The notes below the pieces were generated by a model. That model did no database searches. It had not been told where the DNA came from and saw nothing but the letters and a program-made list of their open reading frames with translations. This document shows positions 57,345-64,000 of a DNA stretch of 64,000 bases, piece by piece. The stretch is from NCBI GenBank assembly GCA_964016985.1, contig OZ024837.1:38656713-38720712 (forward strand). Reading direction: 5' to 3'. Numbering within the stretch: the stretch's first letter is position 1; every line of letters starts with the position of its first letter. This DNA is from Anodontia alba. Taxonomy: Eukaryota; Mollusca; Bivalvia; Lucinida; Lucinidae. The translations under genes were made by a program, and so were the position numbers.

Positions 57345-57560
57345 CGTCAGAGAAAATGTACCTTAGGACCTGCCAAGCAAAGATTCGGACCAGCTTGTGC
57401 ATTCAAAATCTTCACTTGAAGCGTTTTTAGTTAGCCATTAAAGCAACATTTATTCATGCCTCGACTACGAAGCCCCTGATCAGATTGCGCGGAAGCGCAG
57501 GCAAAATCCGGGCAGTGTTTTTGGTGTCTTCTTTGGACGCACAGGTACGTTTTCTCATAT
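57345..57560. repeat. Degenerate copy of the GATCAGCC hairpin MITE family
   Basis: Contains GTCAGAGAAAATGTACCTTAG, AGCAAAGATTCGGACCAGC, TAGTTAGCCATTAAAGCA and GATCAGATTGCGCGGAAGCGCAG in the family order. Confidence 0.6.
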
Positions 57561-58038
57561 GCATTGCTAGTCTGGCCCCAGACCCTTTCTTTATTTTTCT
57601 TCTCTTTCTTTTTTTTTTTTTTTTTTTATCTTTTTGTTTTTTGAAGGGACACAACACTTGTATAGCTTATAGAATTTTTGTTTACTTCAGTCCCTTGGCT
57701 AGAAAGAAAGGTGTTCAGGCTTAGGTAACTTGATGTTGGATTAAAGAGGATCATGAAAAAAAATAGAGAGAAAGAGAGAAATATATACAAAACAACAACG
57801 ACTGGAGCCAGTCTAATGCATTGCATCTGATACCATTGTTGTATTCAAAATTGTACCAAATCTACTCGTGATGCTCAATGTTCATAAATACATAAATCCT
57901 GACCCGTAAACACTTTTTGTGATTACATAATCTATGTAGAAATCAAACAACTAGGAAAGTCTGTATATGTATTAGAACGAAAGATATGTAGATACCCGTA
58001 AAAGAAACCCAATGCAATTTCGGAACAATTGTAAAACA

Positions 58039-58274
58039 GGGCCCAGTTGGTCAACACTAACGATGTCATTAGTTAACGGTTCGTTAAAATTTACATCGGG
58101 TGATATGCAAATATGTAGAAATTGTTTGCTGAACAAATGTGAGTAGCTTGCAAAAGCTACTCATATTTTTTCAGCAAAAATATCAGAATATTGTATATTG
58201 AAGCCGCTAAAACAGTTAACGAAATGACCCTTTACGAGCTCGTTAAGCTAACGACGCTTTGAACAACTGGGCCC
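58039..58274. mobile_element. MITE with GGGCCCAGTTG ends
   Basis: GGGCCCAGTTGGTCAACACTAACGATGTC and ...GCTAACGACGCTTTGAACAACTGGGCCC. Central hairpin GAGTAGCTTGCAAAAGCTACTC. Confidence 0.85.
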
Positions 58275-58299
58275 AGATGTCTAGGTAGATCCGAAATCG

Positions 58300-58575
58300 C
58301 AGAAAATAGCCTACCAATGACACGAAGAGGAAGAGCAAGCCTTCCATAACAGAGAGCAAAGACGCCACAATCCAAAAGAACACATTAGTTAGCTCCCTCT
58401 TTCGCAAAGGGGTCAAGACACAACATCAAACTTGACAATAGGATAACGAACAGAGAAACATGAAAACTAAAAGGAGAACAAGAAGAAAAAAAAAATGAAT
58501 AAAATAAAAAAGCGAGCAGCCACACAGGTCACACAAAAAAGCAACAACAACAGAAACATTGCCTTGGAACACCAC
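58300..58575. repeat. Interspersed repeat of R9 type (diverged)
   Basis: Shares the order AAGAGGAAGAG..., TTAGCTCCCTCTTTCGCAA, A-rich stretch, GCCTTGGAAC with R9 copies. It does not match them closely. Confidence 0.45.
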
Positions 58576-58609
58576 CTCCAAAGACACGTGATAAGGATGC
58601 TGTGACATG

Positions 58610-58825
58610 GCAGAAAGGTGTCTTAAAGCAAGTGCAAACTACGCAAATTCCGAATCATTCTGCGCGCGCGCAAAGTCTTATCTGAGCATTTGCTCAGTAT
58701 TGAAAAAAGAAACTGTAGTATTCAATACATCTGTTTGGGGACAGCGAAGGTCCTGATCAAACTGCGTAGATATGCAGGCTGATCTTGGTCTTCACTGTCC
58801 GCTTCTGCCCGAAGACACGTTTTTG
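58610..58825. mobile_element. MITE-like repeat (AAAGGTGTCTT ends, GGACAGCGAAGG module)
   Basis: AAAGGTGTCTTAAAGC mirrored by CCGAAGACACGTTTTT. Contains the GGACAGCGAAGGTCCTGATCA...CACTGTCCG pair. Same family as 43860-44065. Confidence 0.68.
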
Positions 58826-58911
58826 CGCCCTATATAATACTCCACAATATTAGTATCGAAGATGACCTGCAATGGAAGTACAGCTTCGGATAGGTCAAGA
58901 GTAAAATTCTT

Positions 58912-59158
58912 GGGCCCAGTTGTACAAAGCGTCGTAAGTTTAACGAGCTCGTTAGTCGTTAAAATGTTAACTGTCCCAGTAAGTACAATATCTAATTCAT
59001 AGGTATTTTTGCAGGAAAAAATGTGAGTAGATTTTGCAAATGCAAAAGCTACTCACATTTTTTTTCAGCAAAAAATATTAGCGTATATGCCGTATTTAAT
59101 AATCAATGTTTTAACGATATGTTAACTAACAACATTGTTAGTTTTGAATAACTGAGCC
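58912..59158. mobile_element. MITE with GGGCCCAGTTGTACAAAGC ends
   Basis: GGGCCCAGTTGTACAAAGCGTCGTAAG and ...TTGTTAGTTTTGAATAACTGAGCC. Central hairpin TGTGAGTAGATTTTGCAAATGC and its complement. Confidence 0.83.
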
Positions 59159-59175
59159 TTGATTGGAAAAAAAAA

Positions 59176-59470
59176 TTCTAACAGGTTGCCTATGAAACTA
59201 AGAATGGAAATCGGAGACTTGGTTTTGACAAATCTCTTCATTCACAGTAAAATAGCCTGCGAGGCTGAATACGCCTCCTAACACCGGCTTAAGCAGTATT
59301 CGATTTTCAAATTAGAAAGAATGGATTCAATGATCCAAAAGGTGTAAAAAATATATATACGAGTATAATGCCCATTAGGTATGTACGGGGAGACGCTCTA
59401 CAGTCACCACCTTAAATTTAATAGGGGCCGCTATGAAGCAATAACTAAAAATCTAAAACATTGCTTTTGA
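59176..59470. repeat. Interspersed repeat (GAGGCTGAATACGCCTCC family)
   Basis: GAGGCTGAATACGCCTCCTAACACCGGCTTAAGCAGTATTCG and ACGGGGAGACGCTCTACAGTC recur at 60413-60620 (GAGGCTGAATACACACC..., ACGAGGAGACGTTTTACAGTC). Confidence 0.68.
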
Positions 59471-59542
59471 ATGCGTATTTGGTCCACGTACCAAATCGTA
59501 TTTCAAAACATCATGAAGTGTGTATATACAAAGACAAAAGTT

Positions 59543-60236
59543 GAAATGTTCAGCCAGACGGACAAGGATCCAAAATAAATAGGGTGTAATCAAACGTCCA
59601 CGGAAAATAAACATTACTTGTCTCTGAAAAACACAAAATTTGCAGAGTATTTGGAATTCATCTATCCACATGAACTTGAAATAAAGGAAACAACGGAGAC
59701 TGCAGCCTCCTCCTCATACTTGGATTGTTATCTCTACATTGACAATGGAAAGCTTACTACTACGACAAACGGGATGACTTCAATTTTCTCTTTGTTAACT
59801 TTCCATTTCTTAGTAGTAATATCCCTTCTGCACCAACATACGGCGTTTACGTTTAACAGTTAATCCGTTATGCCAGAGCCTGTTCAAATTATCAGGACTT
59901 CATGGAGCGTGGGGAACTGCTTACTACAAAGTTGTTGACCCTGGGGTATCAAAAAACTAAACTTGTAGCAACACTTAAGAAGTTCTATGGGATACATCAT
60001 GATCTAGTTAATCCCTACAATGTGGCAATTTCTAGAATTGTTTCTCAACTTTTTGCCAATGACGCGCCATAAGTAGACTTCCCAAGTTCCGGATAATCGC
60101 TTCTAACGACATTTCCTTCGTTCACGCCTATGGGCATGGTGGGCGAAGCTTGCTTACTAAGTAATGCTTACTATCCGCGGACGCCTGATTACACCCTTTA
60201 TTCTGGAGTCCATGTCTGTTGATCTGAACATTCAAA
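59543..60236. mobile_element. Element with about 60-bp inverted repeats enclosing a retroelement-protein relic
   Basis: The left arm (59543-59603: TTGAAATGTTCAGCCAGACG ... GGGTGTAATCAAACGTCCACGG) is inverted at 60175-60236 (CCGCGGACGCCTGATTACACCC ... GATCTGAACATTCAA), about 75-80 percent complementary. Between them lies the coding relic 59600-60070. A smaller inverted pair (GGGCATGGTGGGCGAAGC near 60132 and GCTTCGCCCAACATGCC near 60308) overlaps the right side. Confidence 0.55.
59600..60070 (+). pseudogene. Relic of an RT-associated transposon protein
   Basis: The first frame (59618-59863) reads FAEYLEFIYPHELEIKETTE and SSSYLDCYLYIDNGKL. After a frameshift near 59860 it continues QLIRYARACSNYQDF, LLTTKLLTLGYQKTKL, TLKKFYGIHHDLV. 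I remember this order of motifs from a large group of uncharacterised invertebrate and fish transposon proteins with an upstream reverse-transcriptase domain. Only the C-terminal part is present here, and part of the middle is out of frame. Confidence 0.6.
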
Positions 60237-60676
60237 TTCGTCATTCGTTTATGGATTTATAAGTTTGGATTACGGCTTAGGTACCATGACCGCAACTACC
60301 TGTAAGCATGCTTCGCCCAACATGCCTTTCAGTCTGAACAGAAATTTAGGTAAATACGTAAATAATAATTGCTGGGGCTTAGAAAGTCTGTTTGTTGCAT
60401 GAAACAAAAACACACTAAAGAACGAAATCAGAGACTCGGGTTAAGTAAGTCTCTTATATGCAATGATGTAGTTTGTGAGGCTGAATACACACCTCAAACA
60501 TCGGCTTAAGCAGATTTCGGGTTTGAAGGTAATGATCCCAAATGGCCCAATATAATTTGCCCTCAATCGAAGTACGAGGAGACGTTTTACAGTCGCGGTA
60601 CATGACACACGGCACGAGCGATTCGTTTGTTGCTTTTCCTCTTTTCCTGTGCGTCTTTTGTTTCAGATTTGTGACT

Positions 60677-60678
<2 letters not shown>

Positions 60679-60709
<31 letters not shown>
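60679..60709. repeat. Poly-T tract
   Basis: T homopolymer of about 31 bases. Confidence 0.95.
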
Positions 60710-61254
60710 CTTATTTATTGCTTACCTGTCTCTGTTTTGGTGCCTCGGTAGAGCTGGGCTTCGAGACCTTTGTATTTCTTAGGTATCCGCAGTTTTATGT
60801 TTGCATTGTATTGTTTCAATAGTTTGAGCTGCACCGGGAGATAAGAGCAAGGAATTGAGCGAGTACATATAAAAGTAATTTACACCCAAGTAGTTTTTTC
60901 TACTGACCGTTCCAAGGCGGTTTCTCTGTTACAGTTCTTTGTTTATGCGTCCGTGGTTTCATATTTGGCGTTTGTTTTGTCATTATTTGTTCCTCCACTC
61001 TCCTTCTTTTAGTGCCCCGGAGGGTTGTGGTTTGTGGCAGTGGCATTTCGTGGGTACCTTCGTTGATACTTTGGCATTTCATGTGAATCGTCTGAAAGCC
61101 AAGCCTTATTTTCTTGGATAAAATGGAGAAAAAATAAAACAAATAGCTTTTGGGAGGACTTGAAAGCAATTCAACGGACAGCTACCGCATGTGAAAGTTA
61201 TTGCATAAACTTTAAAAACGAATAAAAGTCGAAAACGAGTTAAATAGTTTTGGA

Positions 61255-61399
61255 ATGTAAATGGGGGCGTTGCAAAATAAAAATGGCTCCCTCTTTCTAA
61301 ACAAGGTGATCACAACGCCAGACAGGATCCTCGAAACACAATAATAATAAGACAAAGAAAAGTAATAGACATGTACCAAGACCCGCAGCCACAAGGTCA

Positions 61400-61449
<50 letters not shown>

Positions 61450-61490
61450 GCACAAGTATCACCGTCTTAGAAATGTCAGCAGTAAAATTT
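61255..61490. repeat. Interspersed repeat of R9 type with long poly-A
   Basis: GGCTCCCTCTTTCTAAACAAGGTGATCACAACGCC, the ACACAATAATAATAAGACAAAG stretch, a poly-A of about 48 (61400-61448), then CACCGTCTTAGAAATGTCAGCAGTAAA. Same order as R9 copies. Confidence 0.5.
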
Positions 61491-61669
61491 TCGGGGTCTC
61501 AAATCGGTCTAAATTGATTTTACTGGTAACAGGTCTTTACTAGGTTCATATGCTGTAAACAAAAATGATTGCGCTTCCTATTTCAATCAGTGAAACATCA
61601 CAAAATATAAAACAAATAAAATAGACGTGGTGAAACAAGGATGAGTGCTCATTGCAATCACTTCTGTAA

Positions 61670-61755
61670 AACTTCACTCGAACGCTGATTGCTACCCATG
61701 TCTAGAACAAGGTTCCGTCGAGCCTTTAAAGTTCGACTGTTTTGTGATTCAGTTC
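61670..61755. repeat. Right-end fragment of a pogo-like MITE
   Basis: ACTCGAACGCTGATTGCTACCCATGTCTAGAACAAG...AAAGTTCGACTGT matches the right part of 62115-62469. Confidence 0.6.
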
Positions 61756-62114
61756 GTCATACTGTATGCGGTCCGCCAATTCGTGTTGCAATTCTAGGGT
61801 GTAGCCGAGCGACCAGTTTAATATATGGAACGTGTCAGCGCTCAATCTGACGCACTTATAAGTACATATGATTACTTAAACTCTCAGTTTGGACTGAGCT
61901 ACATTGAATCTGCTTAAACAATGATTATTCTCAATTTAGTCAGATCTATCTGCCCCAGTATAATGATTAAAGTAAATCATCTCAGGCTACTTGCTGAGAC
62001 ACAGAGCATGTAAAAACTAAAATATGCATACAATCTATAAGGGACAGTAGTATATATTATTTAACACATAACTCAAAGGGCAACATATGGCTCAAACTAG
62101 CTCGTTTAGTCCTA

Positions 62115-62469
62115 TACAGTCGAATCTCAATAGCTCGAACACCTATGTCTCATTTATTTTGGTTAATTCAAATTCGTTTAGAGTCCCTACGAAATTTTTC
62201 CGATAGCTCAAGAAAACTTATATTTAAGGATTTTTTTTTTCTTATTTTATCTTAAAATTGTATGTTGTGAGTACTCGTTGAGAATCGCGAGGGCGATTCT
62301 AATGCGTACATACAACATACCATTACTGTATAAAAGATCGAAAAAACTTCCCTAAATTATCACCATTTTCTTCATGGCACTATCATTGATCCCCAGTGGC
62401 TCGAACTAACCATGTATCGAACATTTTCCATGGTCCAAAAGATGTTCGAGCCATTGAAGTTTGACTGTA
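62115..62469. mobile_element. Pogo-like MITE (CAGTCGAA family), full length
   Basis: Begins TACAGTCGAATCTCAATAGCTCG and ends CGAGCCATTGAAGTTTGACTGTA. Hairpin GAATCGCGAGGGCGATTC at 62282-62299. 355 bp, flanked by TA. Confidence 0.87.
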
Positions 62470-62691
62470 ATATATTTAGCTCGATGGTCCTCACAGCGGT
62501 TCGTTCAAGCTCAATGTACAATTGTAGAATTCGAAGCAGCTCAGTCGGGCTCAGATTGATAAGAAGAGCTGAGCACTGATACTGGACACTCTCCTCGCTC
62601 CTATTTTACATGTATCTACACGACGGTATGTAAAATGTAATTATCCGCAGTTTGGAAAGCCAATATTGCAGGCACGTCTAACACTCTTTAG

Positions 62692-62814
62692 ATAAATTAT
62701 CTTACTGCGTTTGCTTCTTCTTCTTCACTCCTTGAAAACCAGACGAGAACGTCTGGTTTTCAAGGCGTGAAGAAGAGGAAGCAAATGCTGTAAGATAATT
62801 TATCTAAAGAGTCG

Positions 62815-62816
<2 letters not shown>
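62692..62816. repeat. Long hairpin around CCAGACGAGAACGTCTGG
   Basis: CTCTTTAGATAAATTATCTTACTGCG... and ...TGTAAGATAATTTATCTAAAGAG are perfect arms of about 22 bp at the base. The stem continues with few mismatches to the tip AAAACCAGACGAGAACGTCTGGTTTT. A poly-T run follows at 62821. Confidence 0.9.
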
Positions 62817-62845
<29 letters not shown>

Positions 62846-62899
62846 GTTGACCGTTTCTGATGATGTCTGCCTGTTAGAATTACCACGTGATTAAATGTG

Positions 62900-63660
62900 A
62901 CTGGCTAATTTGTAGAAAACGCGCGTTGTATTAGAACAGAACAGAATTTGGTTACTGGGACTGGCATTGCCTGTGTATGGCCTCATACTAGACTTTACTG
63001 ATCAAAAAAGCATTCCTTTAACATAAAGATTGCTTATCAATGATATGTAAGGTGCCAGTTTGTCACACAATCAATAGGGCAGCAAAGTTTTAAAACGTGA
63101 TTGAGTTGACCACAAAAATACCGAGACTGTTTTGTCGGATAGAATGTACACTTTATCCGGCTCTCATGTCCTGATGCCAGTATTGCGGTCACCTCACTTC
63201 AGTACATGTAGCTGTGTCACCTAGCACTTTGTAATAACGCCGCAATTTGTAATAAACCTTTCAAACTTAAACCACCCAAGGAATTTTAATGTATATGTAT
63301 TTGTATCTTCGTTTCAACTAATCAGTTGACAGTACTGGACAGTAGAAAGATAGAAGAAAATATACTTCAGAATTCCAAGGGTAGTTTAAGTTTGATAAAA
63401 AAGAATACAAATTGCGATGAATGCGACAACCATCAAAAATCGCCAAACAGCAAAGACACCGCAGGGTGTAATTGACTTCAAACTGCTCGTCTTTGATGTC
63501 GAAATTGTCGTGGTCTGTCCCTTAATTTTGTTGTTACGAATATACGTGCACGTATACTTCAAAATGCATGGGAAAATTTAAATTTGAAAAGTTTATTACA
63601 AATTGCGGCGTTACTACAAAATGAGTGGTGTAAGGTGACTATTTTGCTTTCTGTTTCTTT
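62900..63660. other. Interval without recognised feature
   Basis: No coding exon with convincing splice sites, no terminal inverted repeats and no match to the repeat families above was seen here. Confidence 0.5.
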
Positions 63661-63664
63661 CCGC

Positions 63665-63665
<1 letters not shown>

Positions 63666-63697
<32 letters not shown>

Positions 63698-63800
63698 CGT
63701 CCTAGCCGAGCTTTTTCTTTATTTTCATTATGTTTTTATCGTTATTATTATTATTATTATTTTTATTTTTATTATTATTATTATTATTATTATTTATACA
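63666..63800. repeat. Poly-T and (TTA)n/(TTTA)n simple repeats
   Basis: A T run of about 32 at 63666-63697 and TTA/TTTA arrays at about 63742-63796. The open frame crossing them is low-complexity. Confidence 0.93.
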
Positions 63801-64000
63801 ACATCTTTGAACCTAGGGCGAAAAGTTTGTGCCAGTGCAATCGATTTAAATCCTAGTTACTTTTTACAACTGACCATTCTGTTGGCGGTACTTCAAACCG
63901 TCGCAAGTCACAAAGTCATAGTTGCAATAAACCGTATACTAATAAAGAGGAACTGCAATAGAGGAACTGCCTTGGAACGGTCAGCAGAGAATCTCGCCCT

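Overview
This 64 kb window looks like eukaryotic, AT-rich, intron-rich and transposon-rich DNA, most likely from a bivalve or another lophotrochozoan. That assignment is an inference. It rests on short exons in long introns with canonical GT-AG sites, dense hairpin-type MITEs, a mariner relic, LINE and LTR fragments, a tRNA-derived SINE, a repeat ending in an AGCTCACC/CAGGTGAGCT hairpin that I remember as common in bivalves, and long homopolymer and (TA)n tracts. There is no operon structure and no bacterial gene.

Layout. 1-3231: the 3' part of a Ty3/Gypsy-type LTR element whose integrase lies upstream of RT-RNase H (GMR1-type order), with polypurine tract and 3' LTR. 3232-15300: non-coding, with a 200-N gap, nested MITEs, palindromes, a LINE 3' fragment between two (TA)n arrays and a diverged tandem repeat. 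15371-28647: gene A, four coding exons, plus strand, about 137 aa. Its introns hold MITEs, a SINE and a broken mariner that itself carries a TTAA-flanked MITE. 28650-43680: no gene recognised; several repeat families and a cluster of one long repeat at 29460-33110. 43688-56761: gene B, six coding exons, plus strand, about 341 aa, with candidate alternative or relic exons nearby. 56762-64000: repeats, including a transposon-protein relic flanked by inverted repeats.

The main result is that genes A and B, which no single open reading frame reveals, are paralogues. Both encode a signal peptide, a propeptide ending in a dibasic furin-like site (RTKR in A, REKR in B), then a mature domain of about 95 residues. 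The domain has a GGxKQAxxDF helix motif in one exon and a beta-rich tail in the last. Intron phases match (1, 1, 1, 0) and the equivalent exons differ by 3 nt (48/51 and 128/131). B has two extra symmetrical phase 1-1 exons, one of them an Asp-rich 21-bp coding minisatellite. From memory, the mature domain resembles small C-terminal toxin domains of bacterial polymorphic-toxin proteins. That suggests a secreted, proteolytically activated effector family in an animal, but it is a hypothesis needing a profile search. Within the duplicated module, B also shows a 356-358 bp duplication of the 5' part of the Asp-rich exon and possible alternative 3' exons.

Most remaining DNA is non-autonomous elements. 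A roughly 280-bp family with a large central hairpin has 16 copies here. A pogo-like family with CAGTCGA ends carries a very similar hairpin core, a TTAACCC-ended group carries another shared hairpin, and a GGGCCCAGTTGTTCAAAGC family has four copies.
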